Assembly: GCF_003937945.1 (NCBI RefSeq)
Contig: NZ_RSEC01000062.1
Coordinates: 124,001 to 188,000, forward strand
Length of the DNA stretch: 64,000 nt
Direction: 5' to 3'
Source: Amycolatopsis eburnea
Lineage (GTDB): Bacteria; Actinomycetota; Actinomycetes; Mycobacteriales; Pseudonocardiaceae
A program made the translations under genes and the position numbers. The notes below the pieces were generated by a model. That model made no database searches, was not told the DNA's origin, and saw only the letters and a program-made list of their open reading frames with translations. Shown here one piece after another: positions 24,334 through 32,305 of the stretch. The first letter of the stretch is position 1. Each line of letters begins with the position of its first letter.

Positions 24334-24990
24334 ATGCCCCGGTTGAGTAGTGGTCGGCACCGCAAGCAGGCGACCATCGGGCTGGCCGCGTTGCTGGGTG
24401 TCTCCGGCATCACCGCGACCGCGATCGCGCTGAGCAGCCCGGCGGGCAACGCGGCCGAAGCTCCCAAGGAGAACTGCGCCGGACTCGACACCGCACTGCA
24501 GAACAACCTGAACTTCATCGCGGGCCAGCAGGCGAACCCGGACGCGCAGTCGGCCGCGCGGATCGCCAACCGGCAGGCGGTGGTGGACCTGATCCAGCAG
24601 CGGCGTCAGGTCGCGGGGTGCGCCGCGAACGTCGTGGCGAACAACGGACAGGCCCCGGCGGCCCAGGCGCCGGCGCAGCAAGCTCCGGCGCAGCAACAGA
24701 ACCAGCAGCAGAACCAGTCCGGTGTGGACACCGGCGCCGTCGGCGAGGTCGTCTGCCCGGGGTCGACCGTGACCCTCTCCGGCGAAGGCGGCGCACCGGC
24801 CGCGTCGAGCAACCAGTTCCCGGCGGGGACGAAGCTGAAGGTGACGAACCTGGACAACTCGAAGTCCACGACGGTCGAGGTCACGTCGGTCTCGGGTAGC
24901 TGCACGCTGCTCAACAACGCGGCTTTCGAACAGGTTCGGGAGCCCGGCAAGTTCCTCATCCGGCGCGCGCGGATCGAGCGCGTCGGCTGA
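24334..24990 (+). CDS. Secreted protein with RlpA-like double-psi barrel C-terminus
   Basis: A 218-residue exported protein: basic N-terminus MPRLSSGRHRK, hydrophobic signal segment (cleavage near NAAEA, about 45), a helical region with two Cys (ENCAGL, VAGCAAN), a Gln/Ala/Pro-rich linker (AQQAPAQQQNQQQNQ, near 115-130) and a C-terminal beta domain. The last part, FPAGTKLKVTNLDNSKST then NNAAFEQV, follows the RlpA/expansin-like pattern P-x-GT-x-L-x-VTNL-x-N-x(2)-S and ends in AAF. The usual catalytic Asp is not evident, so a wall-binding role is as likely as lytic activity. AGAGGAGGGG lies 4 nt before ATG 24334. Confidence 0.68.
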   Translation: MPRLSSGRHRKQATIGLAALLGVSGITATAIALSSPAGNAAEAPKENCAGLDTALQNNLNFIAGQQANPDAQSAARIANRQAVVDLIQQRRQVAGCAANVVANNGQAPAAQAPAQQAPAQQQNQQQNQSGVDTGAVGEVVCPGSTVTLSGEGGAPAASSNQFPAGTKLKVTNLDNSKSTTVEVTSVSGSCTLLNNAAFEQVREPGKFLIRRARIERVG

Positions 24991-25000
24991 GGGAGCAGGG

Positions 25001-25037
25001 AAGGAAGGGGGCACCGGCGGCGGGCCGGTGTCCCCTT
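25001..25037. terminator. Bidirectional terminator
   Basis: A 15-bp stem with one G-T pair (GGAAGGGGGCACCGG against CCGGTGTCCCCTTCC) and a 7-nt loop lies between the convergent secreted-protein and fumarase genes. Confidence 0.72.
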
Positions 25038-25047
25038 CCCTTGCGTC

Positions 25048-26700
25048 CTAACGGAAGCTGATCTGCAGCACCGGGTCGCCGGTGCTGGCGAAGAAGTCGT
25101 TGCCCTTGTCGTCGATGACGATGAACGCCGGGAAGTCCTCGACCTCGATCTTCCACACGGCTTCCATGCCGAGCTCGGCGTACTCCAGGACGTCGACCTT
25201 CTTGATGCAGTCCTGCGCGAGCCGCGCGGCCGGGCCGCCGATCGAGCCGAGGTAGAACCCGCCGTGCGCCTGGCACGCGGCCGTCACCTGCTTTGACCGG
25301 TTTCCCTTGGCCAGCATGACGAGCGAGCCGCCGGCCGCCTGGAACTGCTCGACGTAGGAGTCCATCCGCCCGGCCGTCGTGGGACCGAACGAGCCGGACG
25401 CGTAGCCCTCGGGCGTCTTCGCCGGGCCGGCGTAGTAGACCGGGTGGTTCTTCAGGTAGTCCGGCATCCCCTCACCGGCGTCGAGCCGTTCGGCGATCTT
25501 CGCGTGCGCGATGTCGCGCGCGACGACCAGCGGCCCGGTGAGCGACAGCCGCGTCTTGACCGGCAGCTGCGAGAGCTGCGCGCGGATCTCGGCCATCGGC
25601 CGGTTGAGGTCGACGCTCACGACGTCGTCGGAGAGGTCCTCTTCGGTGATCTCCGGGAGGAACTGCGCCGGGTCGCGCTCGAGCTGCTCGATGAACACGC
25701 CGTCGGCGGTGATCTTGGCCTTGGCCTGCCGGTCGGCGGAACAGCTCACGGCGATGCCGACGGGGCAGCTGGCGCCGTGGCGGGGGAGCCGGATCACGCG
25801 GACGTCGTGGCAGAAGTACTTGCCGCCGAACTGCGCGCCGATGCCGAACTGCCGGGTCATCTCCAGGACCTGCTGTTCCAGGCTGGGGTCGCGGAAGGCG
25901 TGCCCCAGCTCGGACCCTTCGGTCGGCAGGTTGTCGAGGTAACGCGCGGAGGCGAGCTTCGCGACCTTGAGGTTGAACTCGGCCGACATCCCGCCGACGA
26001 CGATCGCCAGGTGGTACGGCGGGCAGGCCGCGGTGCCGAGGCTGCGCAGCTTCTCGTCGAGGAACCGGGCGAGCCGCTTCGGGTTCAGGACGGCCTTGGT
26101 TTCCTGGTACAGGAACGTCTTGTTGGCGCTGCCGCCGCCCTTGGCCATGAAGAGGAACTCGTAGGTCGGGTCCCCCTCCTTGTGGTACAGCTCGATCTGG
26201 GCGGGGAGGTTGGTGCCCGTGTTGCGCTCGTCCCAGAAGTTCACCGGCGCCATCTGCGAGTAGCGCAGGTTGAGCTGCTGGTAGGCGTCGAAGATGCCCT
26301 GCGAGAGCGCGCGCTCGTCGTCCCCGCCGGTCAGCACGCCCTCGCCGCGCTTGCCGACGACGATGGCGGTCCCGGTGTCCTGGCACATGGGCAGCACGCC
26401 GCCGGCCGAGATGGCGGCGTTGCGCAGCAGGTCCATGGCGACGAACCGGTCGTTCCCGGAGGCCTCGGGGTCGTCGACGATGGCCCGCAGCTGCTTCAGG
26501 TGTGACGTGCGCAACAGGTGCTGGATGTCGGTGATGGCGGTGCGCGCGAGGGTGGTGAGCGCTTCCGGCTCGATCTTCAGGAAGGTCCGCCCGGCGGCTT
26601 CGACGGTTTCGACGCCCTGGTCGGTGACCAGCCGGTATTCGGTGGTGGTGTCCTTGCCCAGCGGGAGGACTTCGGTGTGCTGAAACGTGGTGGACGGCAC
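25048..26700 (-). CDS. Class I (iron-sulfur) fumarate hydratase
   Basis: A 550-residue single-chain fumarase with alpha and beta parts fused. Candidate [4Fe-4S] ligands lie in VLPMCQDTGTA (near 105), TAACPPYHLAIVVGG (near 227) and ASCPVGIAVSC (near 315). The C-terminal half holds the swivelling domain with FGPTTAGRMDSY and AKGNRSKQV. It hydrates fumarate to malate in the TCA cycle and is oxygen-sensitive. The start is GTG 26700 with AAAGGAGC 8 nt upstream. It is monocistronic, with over 600 bp of non-coding DNA upstream. Confidence 0.92.
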   Translation of the reverse strand: MPSTTFQHTEVLPLGKDTTTEYRLVTDQGVETVEAAGRTFLKIEPEALTTLARTAITDIQHLLRTSHLKQLRAIVDDPEASGNDRFVAMDLLRNAAISAGGVLPMCQDTGTAIVVGKRGEGVLTGGDDERALSQGIFDAYQQLNLRYSQMAPVNFWDERNTGTNLPAQIELYHKEGDPTYEFLFMAKGGGSANKTFLYQETKAVLNPKRLARFLDEKLRSLGTAACPPYHLAIVVGGMSAEFNLKVAKLASARYLDNLPTEGSELGHAFRDPSLEQQVLEMTRQFGIGAQFGGKYFCHDVRVIRLPRHGASCPVGIAVSCSADRQAKAKITADGVFIEQLERDPAQFLPEITEEDLSDDVVSVDLNRPMAEIRAQLSQLPVKTRLSLTGPLVVARDIAHAKIAERLDAGEGMPDYLKNHPVYYAGPAKTPEGYASGSFGPTTAGRMDSYVEQFQAAGGSLVMLAKGNRSKQVTAACQAHGGFYLGSIGGPAARLAQDCIKKVDVLEYAELGMEAVWKIEVEDFPAFIVIDDKGNDFFASTGDPVLQISFR

Positions 26701-26834
26701 TGCCAGGCTCCTTTGCCAGCTCCGGGATCCGGCCAGCTTAGGCGGCGGGGGAGGGTGCGCCGAAGAGGCATGCGATCACTGTGGGCCACCCCACGCGGTG
26801 GCTTGGTTTCCCTCAGCCCCGGCTTGGTGTCTCC

Positions 26835-26943
26835 GCAACCCCGAAGCCTGATTGTGACTACGGCCGGCAGCACCGCGTCAAGGCGGGAAAGCGTGCCTTG
26901 ACCCGGCGCTGCCGGCCGTGTTCTGGCTTCGGATCGGGGTTGC
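26835..26943. repeat. Large imperfect inverted repeat
   Basis: Four arm blocks pair in register: GCAACCCC with GGGGTTGC, GAAGCC with GGCTTC, CGGCCGGCAGC with GCTGCCGGCCG, and GTCAAGGC with GCCTTGAC around a 10-nt loop. Total span is 109 bp. The multi-block pairing with bulges looks more like an RNA-type fold or decayed element than a simple terminator. Confidence 0.6.
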
Positions 26944-27027
26944 GGGGAGGTCTGGCTGCGGGGTGCCGGGTTGTGCTGCCCGCGTGCGTTGGGTGAGCTG
27001 CGCCGCCGTGCGTTTGGGGAGCTGGTC

Positions 27028-27063
27028 GGGAGGCCGGGTCCACCCCGACGGACCCGACCTCCC
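27028..27063. repeat. GC-rich hairpin in non-coding interval
   Basis: Arms GGGAGGCCGGGTC and GACCCGACCTCCC pair over 13 bp with one mismatch and a 10-nt loop. There is no nearby gene end. Confidence 0.5.
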
Positions 27064-27283
27064 GGGGGAAGCTTCCGGGTGCGTGCACACCCGGTCGCGA
27101 GGTCGATGCCGCTACCGGTTCGAAGCCGCTTCAAGAATGTGACGTGACCGAAGTCATAAGTCAACGCGGCCGAACGGGTGTTGGCGGAGGGTTGCTACCC
27201 ATGTCCGGCGGAGGCAAAACCCGGTTTTCGTGGAAAATTTTCACGACGGGCGGAATGCCTGGTCGTCGCCTCGGCGGTACGCC

Positions 27284-27320
27284 AAAAAAAGAGGGCGGGC
27301 GCACCGTGTGCGCCCGCCCT
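27284..27320 (-). terminator. Intrinsic terminator of sigB
   Basis: A perfect 13-bp stem (AGGGCGGGCGCAC/GTGCGCCCGCCCT) with a 3-nt loop is followed on the minus strand by CTTTTTTT. It lies 15 bp beyond the sigma-factor stop and is a textbook intrinsic terminator, rare in such GC-rich DNA. Confidence 0.92.
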
Positions 27321-27334
27321 GTCGGACTGAGGGG

Positions 27335-28369
27335 TCAGCTGGCGTAGGCGCGGAGCCGGTCCGCGCGCTCGCCCTGGCGGAGCTTGGACATGACCTCGCG
27401 CTCGATCTGGCGGACGCGCTCGCGGGAGAGCCCGAAGTGCTTGCCGATCTGGTCGAGCGTGCGGGGCTGGCCGTCGTCGAGGCCGTAGCGCAGGCGGATG
27501 ACCTGCTGCTCGCGGTCGTCCAGCGTCGACAGGACCCGGCGCAGGTCGTCCTGCAGCAGGCTGGAGATCACGGCGCTCTCGGCGTCCGTCGCCTCGGAGT
27601 CCTCGATGAAGTCGCCCAGCGGGGCGTCTTCCTCGGTGCCGACCGGCATGTCCAGGCTTACCGGGTCACGCGAGTGGTCGAGCAGGTCCGAGATCTTGTG
27701 CGCCGGGATGCCCGACTCGGCCGCCAGCTCCTCGTGGGTCGCGTCGCGCCCGAGCTGCTGGTGCAGGTCGCGCTTGATGCGGGCCAGCTTGTTCACCTGC
27801 TCCACCAGGTGGACCGGGAGGCGGATGGTGCGCCCCTGGTCGGCCATCCCCCGGGTGATGGCCTGGCGGATCCACCAGGTGGCGTACGTCGAGAACTTGA
27901 ACCCCTTGGAGTAGTCGAACTTCTCCACCGCGCGGATGAGACCCAGGTTCCCCTCCTGGATCAGGTCGAGCAGCGGCATCCCGCGGCCGGTGTAGCGCTT
28001 GGCGAGCGAGACCACCAGGCGGAGGTTGGCCTCCAGCAGGTGGTTCTTCGCCACGTGCCCGTCGCGGACCAGGGCGGCCAGCTCGGTGCGGCGCTTCGCG
28101 GTCAGGCTCTCCGCGGTGTCCAGCATGTGCTGGGCGAAGACACCCGCCTCGATGCGCTTGGCCAGCTCGACCTCGTCGGCCGCGCTGAGCAGGGCCGTCT
28201 TGCCGATGCCGTTGAGGTAGACGCGGACGAGGTCGGCGGCGGGGCTCTGGGCGTCGAGGTCGGCGTCGGTGAGCGCCCCCACGCTCATCGCCGCCGGCTC
28301 CTCGGACACCTGAGCCGGGATGCGCTCGCGAATCCCGCGCGACTCGCGTTCGAGAGTCTGGACTGACAT
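27335..28369 (-). CDS. sigB: RNA polymerase sigma factor, SigB/HrdB-like
   Basis: A 344-residue sigma-70 factor (group 1/2). Region 1.2 begins at DLVRVYLNGIGKTALL (near 43); region 2 holds the core-binding/-10 block NLRLVVSLAKRYTGRGM and KGFKFSTYATWWIRQAI (near 120-180); region 3 follows; region 4 ends with the -35 HTH DQIGKHFGLSRERVRQIERE (near 300-320). Its length is close to mycobacterial SigB and it lacks the long N-terminal extension of housekeeping SigA. ATG 28369 follows GGGGAGG with 6-nt spacing; the frame continues upstream but the extension is not sigma-like. A stress-type promoter lies about 120 bp upstream. Confidence 0.9.
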   Translation of the reverse strand: MSVQTLERESRGIRERIPAQVSEEPAAMSVGALTDADLDAQSPAADLVRVYLNGIGKTALLSAADEVELAKRIEAGVFAQHMLDTAESLTAKRRTELAALVRDGHVAKNHLLEANLRLVVSLAKRYTGRGMPLLDLIQEGNLGLIRAVEKFDYSKGFKFSTYATWWIRQAITRGMADQGRTIRLPVHLVEQVNKLARIKRDLHQQLGRDATHEELAAESGIPAHKISDLLDHSRDPVSLDMPVGTEEDAPLGDFIEDSEATDAESAVISSLLQDDLRRVLSTLDDREQQVIRLRYGLDDGQPRTLDQIGKHFGLSRERVRQIEREVMSKLRQGERADRLRAYAS

Positions 28370-28490
28370 TCTGCCTCCCCGGTCACGGGCTGAACGTGCT
28401 GCTGCGGTGGTCCGCCGGTTGCGTCCCCGCGCACCGGGGCCTGTGGAACCCGGTACGCCGGTCCGGCCGGCTTGGCTGGACATCTGGCAC

Positions 28491-28517
28491 AACGCTCCGG
28501 GTTTCCAAAACGTTCCC
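28491..28517 (-). promoter_or_regulatory. Candidate ECF-type promoter of sigB
   Basis: On the minus strand GGGAAC (28517-28512) is followed after 17 bp by CGTT (28494-28491), i.e. GGAAC-N18-GTT. This matches the pattern of oxidative/envelope-stress ECF sigma factors (SigR/SigH/SigE type), which drive sigB in mycobacteria. It predicts a leader of roughly 110 nt. Confidence 0.45.
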
Positions 28518-28650
28518 GGCTCGCTGAAAAGGAGACGGCTGCCGGCGCGCTCCGGTTGCTCGACCATTGCTGAGCTTTTGCTGAGAACGTTCCGTGACCG
28601 GGAAACCTGAGAATCCGATGTGAATCGGGTCAGGATGTGAACCGGGGCGC

Positions 28651-28666
28651 TGTGGTCTAGACCTCT
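28651..28666. promoter_or_regulatory. DasR-type dre-like site
   Basis: TGTGGTCTAGACCTCT contains the perfect palindrome GGTCTAGACC, the core of the Streptomyces dre consensus ACTGGTCTAGACCAGT. It overlaps the dtd stop codon (28657-28659) and is 285 bp upstream of sigB. A DasR-like protein is encoded at 14478-15254. Confidence 0.42.
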
Positions 28667-29082
28667 ACGACAACCGTGAACGGCCCGTCGTTGACGCTCG
28701 ACACCGCCATCATCGCCCCGAAACGCCCCGTCGCCACGGTGGCGCCGCGGTCGCGCAGCGCGCTCACGACCGCGTCCACCAACGGCTCGGCGACCTCGGG
28801 GCGCGCGGCCTGCGTCCACGACGGCCGGCGCCCTTTCTTCGTGTCGCCGTAGAGGGTGAACTGGCTCACCACGAGCAGCGGCGCATTCACCGTGGCGCAT
28901 GATTCCTCGTCACGCAGGACGCGCAGCTCGTGCAATTTCCGCGCCATCACGGCGGCCTTCGCCGCGTCGTCGTCGACGTGGATTCCCAGCAGCACAAGCA
29001 AACCCGGCTCGTCGATGGCGCCGACGACCGCGCCGTCGACCGTGACGTCCGCCCGCGTCACGCGGGCCGCGACGGCCCTCAC
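28657..29082 (-). CDS. dtd: D-aminoacyl-tRNA deacylase
   Basis: A 141-residue protein matching Dtd over its full length: N-terminal MRAVAARVTRADVTVDG, the catalytic-pocket motif SQFTLYGDTKKGRRPSW (near 80) and the C-terminal Gly-cisPro segment NDGPFTVVVE (canonical members have GPVT). It removes D-amino acids, and glycine mischarged to Ala-tRNA, acting as a homodimer in the cytoplasm. GTG 29082 overlaps the upstream methyltransferase stop (GTGA), so it is translated with that gene. Confidence 0.93.
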   Translation of the reverse strand: MRAVAARVTRADVTVDGAVVGAIDEPGLLVLLGIHVDDDAAKAAVMARKLHELRVLRDEESCATVNAPLLVVSQFTLYGDTKKGRRPSWTQAARPEVAEPLVDAVVSALRDRGATVATGRFGAMMAVSSVNDGPFTVVVEV

Positions 29083-30584
29083 TCGCCCGCCGGGACGAGC
29101 ATCCCGTGCCGGACGAGCTCGCGGACGACGGGCAGCGCGGTGGCCGCCAGTTCCGAGGCGTCGAGGCCTTGCGAGAACGCGAGGAGCTCGATGAGGTCCT
29201 CCAGCGGCAGCGCGCCGCGGCAGCCCGCGAGGAGCCGCGTCGCCAGCTCGTCGACTTCGTGTTGCCAGCCCGGTCCGTCGGTGCGGTGCAGGCGCCGGAT
29301 CGACGTCGCCCAGCCTTCGTCGCCGGGTTCCTCGACGCTTTCCAGCAAAACCGTGTCCGGCACTACAAAACGGACATCGAGTAATGAATCACCCGATTCG
29401 CGCAGCCAGGCGACGCGGTCCAGCCAGCCCGCCGCCTCCGGCCCCAGCGGGTCGTCGTAGGCCTGCCGCAGGTCCTCGCAGACGACTGTGGGACTGCTCA
29501 CCCCGGCCGCCCGGCGCAGCGTGACGAACCCGAACCCGATGCCGCGGACGTCGTTCGCCGCGAACCAGTCGAGCCACGCCGCCGCCTTCGCCCGGCCCTC
29601 CGGCGACCGCGGCTCGAGCCCGGCGTCCCGCAGCCAGGTGCCGACGTAGAGCGCCGGGTCGGCCACGTCGCGCTGCACGAACCACGCGTCGGTCTCGGCG
29701 GGCAGCCAGCGGCTCACCCGGTCGGCCCAGTCCTCCTTCCCGGTGTGCAGCCACGAGGCCAGCAGGTGCCCGACGCCGCCGTCGTTGAGGAAGCCCGGCA
29801 GCTGCCGCACGACCAGCGCGCTCGCGTCGTCGCCGGCCAGCCCGGAGTCGCGGTAGGTGTAGTCCACCCGGGCCGGGCCGACCACGAACGGCGGATTGCA
29901 GACGACCTGGTCGAACTTCCGGCGCGCGACCGGCGCGAACCACTCGCCGCGCAGCAGCTCGACGTCCAGCTCGTTCAGCCGGAACGTCGCCGCGGCCAGC
30001 GCCAGGGCCCGCTCGGAGACGTCCGTCGCGGTCACGCGCCGCGCGTGCCGGGCCGCGTGCAGCGCCTGCACGCCGTTGCCGGTGCCCACGTCGAGCAGGG
30101 TGCCGACCGGGTTGCGGCTGGTCGCGCGGATCAGCGACAGCGACGCGTGGCCGACGCCGAGCACGTGGTCCTCGGGCACGGTGCTGCCGAGCACGTCGGC
30201 GTCGAGGTCGGAGACCACCCACCAGGAGCCCTCTTCGTCGCCGTGCGGGCGGATGTCGAGGGCGGCGCGGTAACCGCCGGCGACCGGCGCCAGTACCCCC
30301 GCGGTGACGGCGTCCTCCGGCGAAAGCGGCGAGAAAGCGGCCTTGACCTCGGCTTCGGGCTCGACCCCGCCGAGCAGGAACAGCCGGATCAGCGTGCCGA
30401 GGTCGCCCGCGTCCCGGCTCGCGCGCTCGGCGGGGACCGGCTCGCCGCGGCCCAGCGCGGCGTGCGCGGCGCCGCCGAGGGCGGCCACCACGCCGTCGGC
30501 GTCGTAGGAGGTGCGGCGGAAGGCTTCGCGCAGCCGCGCGCAGACGTCGTCGGACAGGTCGGGCAGTACGCTTCGCGTGCTCAC
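29079..30584 (-). CDS. SAM-dependent methyltransferase with NPPF motif
   Basis: A 501-residue three-part protein: an N-terminal region (1-140) of the kind labelled DUF7059, a Rossmann methyltransferase core with SAM loop LLDVGTGNGVQALHAA (near 165) and catalytic NPPF in DQVVCNPPFVVGP (near 230), then a C-terminal DUF7782-like region. NPPY/F enzymes methylate amide or exocyclic amino nitrogens (protein glutamine, rRNA or DNA bases); the target here is unknown. GTG 30584 is taken as the start. It is divergent from the amidohydrolase gene with only 19 bp between starts, and coupled to dtd downstream. Confidence 0.82.
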   Translation of the reverse strand: MSTRSVLPDLSDDVCARLREAFRRTSYDADGVVAALGGAAHAALGRGEPVPAERASRDAGDLGTLIRLFLLGGVEPEAEVKAAFSPLSPEDAVTAGVLAPVAGGYRAALDIRPHGDEEGSWWVVSDLDADVLGSTVPEDHVLGVGHASLSLIRATSRNPVGTLLDVGTGNGVQALHAARHARRVTATDVSERALALAAATFRLNELDVELLRGEWFAPVARRKFDQVVCNPPFVVGPARVDYTYRDSGLAGDDASALVVRQLPGFLNDGGVGHLLASWLHTGKEDWADRVSRWLPAETDAWFVQRDVADPALYVGTWLRDAGLEPRSPEGRAKAAAWLDWFAANDVRGIGFGFVTLRRAAGVSSPTVVCEDLRQAYDDPLGPEAAGWLDRVAWLRESGDSLLDVRFVVPDTVLLESVEEPGDEGWATSIRRLHRTDGPGWQHEVDELATRLLAGCRGALPLEDLIELLAFSQGLDASELAATALPVVRELVRHGMLVPAGE

Positions 30585-30603
30585 GGTGGGTAATGCTGCC
30601 ACG

Positions 30604-31878
30604 ATGGCCCCCGTGACCCTTGAAGACGTCCTCGCCCCGCTCGACGCGGCGCTGCCCGAGCTCGAAGCGCTGTACATCGACCTGCACCGCCACCCGGAGC
30701 TCTCCTTCGCCGAGACCCGGACGGCGGCCGAGCTGGCCCGGCGGCTGGAGCGCGACGGCTACGAGGTGCACACCGGCATCGCCGGCACCGGCGTGCTGGG
30801 CGTGCTGCGCAACGGCGAAGGGCCCACGGTGCAGCTGCGGGCCGACATCGACGCGCTGCCGGTCGAGGAGAAGACCGGGCTGTCCTACGCCAGCACCGCC
30901 CGCGGCACCGACGAGCACGGCAAGGACGTCCCGGTCATGCACGCGTGCGGGCACGACATGCACGCGACCTGGCTCTCCGGCGCCGCCGCGCTGCTGGCGA
31001 AGGGGCGTGACACGTGGTCGGGCACGCTGCTGGTGGTGTTCCAGCCCGGCGAGGAGAGCGCGGGCGGCGCGTCGGCGATGGTGCGCGACGGCCTGTTCGA
31101 CGTCGCCGGCAAGCCCGACGTCGTGTTCGGCCAGCACCTGGTGCCCGGCCCGGCGGGCTGGGTGCTCACCCGGCCCGGGGTGATCATGGCCGCGACCGAC
31201 ACGCTGCGCATCACCCTGCACGGCCGCGGCGGGCACGGCTCGCGCCCGGAGACCACCGTCGACCCGGCGGTGCTGGCCGCGTCCGTGGTGCTCAAGCTGC
31301 AGACGATCGTGTCCCGCGAGATCGCCGCCACCGACTCCGCCGTGGTCACCGTCGGCTCGCTGCACGTGGGCACCGCGAGCAACGTGATCGCCGACGACGC
31401 CGTCCTGGAGGTCAACGTCCGGTCCTTCGACCAGGCCGTCCGCGAGCGGGTGCTGGCCGCGGTCGAGCGGATCGTGAACGGCGAAGCGGCCACGGCCGGG
31501 GCGCCGAAGCCGCCGGAGATCGTCCGGTCCGGCTCGTACCCGATCACGGAGAACGACGAGGCCGCCAACGACGCCCTCACCGAGGCCTTCCGCGCCCGCT
31601 TCGGCGCGGAGGTCGTCCTGCCCGCCCCGCTGGTCACCGGCAGCGAGGACTTCAGCGAGTTCGGCCGCGCGGCCGGCGCGCCCTCGGTGTTCTGGCTGGT
31701 CGGCGGCTTCGACCCGGAGACGGTGGTCACGGCGATGACCGAGGGCCGGTTCGAGCGCGACGTCCCGTCCAACCACTCGCCGCGCTTCGCCCCGGTGCTG
31801 CACCCGACCCTGCGCACCGGGATCGAGACCCTCGTCGTCGCCGCGCTGAGCCGGTTGTCCCACCCCGGTGTCGGATGA
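30604..31878 (+). CDS. M20-family amidohydrolase (hippurate hydrolase-like)
   Basis: A 424-residue metallo-amidohydrolase. Metal-binding motifs include HACGHDMH (near 117), the acidic PGEESAGG (near 153) and the dimerisation-domain motif GRGGHGSRPE (near 212). It ends with TGSEDFSEFG. Members hydrolyse N-acyl amino acids, hippurate or indole-acetyl conjugates using two metal ions. ATG 30604 lacks a strong Shine-Dalgarno, consistent with a short or leaderless transcript from the narrow divergent gap. Confidence 0.88.
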   Translation: MAPVTLEDVLAPLDAALPELEALYIDLHRHPELSFAETRTAAELARRLERDGYEVHTGIAGTGVLGVLRNGEGPTVQLRADIDALPVEEKTGLSYASTARGTDEHGKDVPVMHACGHDMHATWLSGAAALLAKGRDTWSGTLLVVFQPGEESAGGASAMVRDGLFDVAGKPDVVFGQHLVPGPAGWVLTRPGVIMAATDTLRITLHGRGGHGSRPETTVDPAVLAASVVLKLQTIVSREIAATDSAVVTVGSLHVGTASNVIADDAVLEVNVRSFDQAVRERVLAAVERIVNGEAATAGAPKPPEIVRSGSYPITENDEAANDALTEAFRARFGAEVVLPAPLVTGSEDFSEFGRAAGAPSVFWLVGGFDPETVVTAMTEGRFERDVPSNHSPRFAPVLHPTLRTGIETLVVAALSRLSHPGVG

Positions 31879-31915
31879 CCGGGGCAAGTGGGACGATGGT
31901 GACGGAGGTGGTGCA

Positions 31916-32230
31916 GTGACCACGCCCGCCAGCGGCCCCGACCCGGTGCTGATCACCGGGGCGGCGCGGTCGTACGAAGAACAGCTCGCGACGCGCAAGC
32001 GCAAGTACGTGATCATGATGGCGTGCCGGATCCCGTGCTTGGTCCTCGCCGGGCTGACCTACCACACGTGGTGGCTGGCGCTGGGGTTCCTCGCCATCTC
32101 GGTTCCGCTGCCGTGGATCGCGGTGCTCATCGCCAACGACCGCCCGCCCCGCAAGGCCGAGAAGGTCAGCCGGTACGAGCGCGAGGCGAAGGCGATCGAA
32201 GGCACGAGCCACCGCGTCATCGACGGCTGA
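31916..32230 (+). CDS. DUF3099 membrane protein
   Basis: A 104-residue actinobacterial protein with the DUF3099 pattern: DPVLITGAARSYEEQLATRK, two membrane segments (MMACRIPCLVLAGLTY and ALGFLAISVPLPWIAVLIAN) and a cytoplasmic tail beginning DRPPRKAEK. No function is established. GTG 31916 follows GGAGGTGGTGCA; an upstream GTG at 31868 would add a Gly/Asp-rich stretch without support. Confidence 0.85.
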   Translation: MTTPASGPDPVLITGAARSYEEQLATRKRKYVIMMACRIPCLVLAGLTYHTWWLALGFLAISVPLPWIAVLIANDRPPRKAEKVSRYEREAKAIEGTSHRVIDG

Positions 32231-32274
32231 CCGAGGCCCACCCCTCCGACGAAAGCCGCGCTCCGGGCCGCCAG

Positions 32275-32305
32275 AGCCGCATCTTTCGGCGAGAAAGATG
32301 CGGCT
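32275..32305. terminator. Bidirectional terminator
   Basis: A perfect 13-bp stem (AGCCGCATCTTTC/GAAAGATGCGGCT) with a 5-nt loop fills the gap between the convergent DUF3099 and psuK genes and abuts the psuK stop codon. Confidence 0.75.

Larger units (their letters stand above)
26701..27283. other. Non-coding interval with stacked palindromes
   Basis: No frame here has convincing codon bias or a recognisable product. It holds the fumarase promoter region, a large imperfect inverted repeat (26835-26943), a GC hairpin (27028-27063) and an AT-richer stretch around 27130-27160. It may encode a structured RNA or be a remnant of repeats. Confidence 0.55.

Noticed and set aside
27095..27140. GGTTCGAAGCC resembling a tRNA T-loop
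   Set aside because: No acceptor stem, D-loop or anticodon arm can be formed around it, and no CCA-type 3' end follows.
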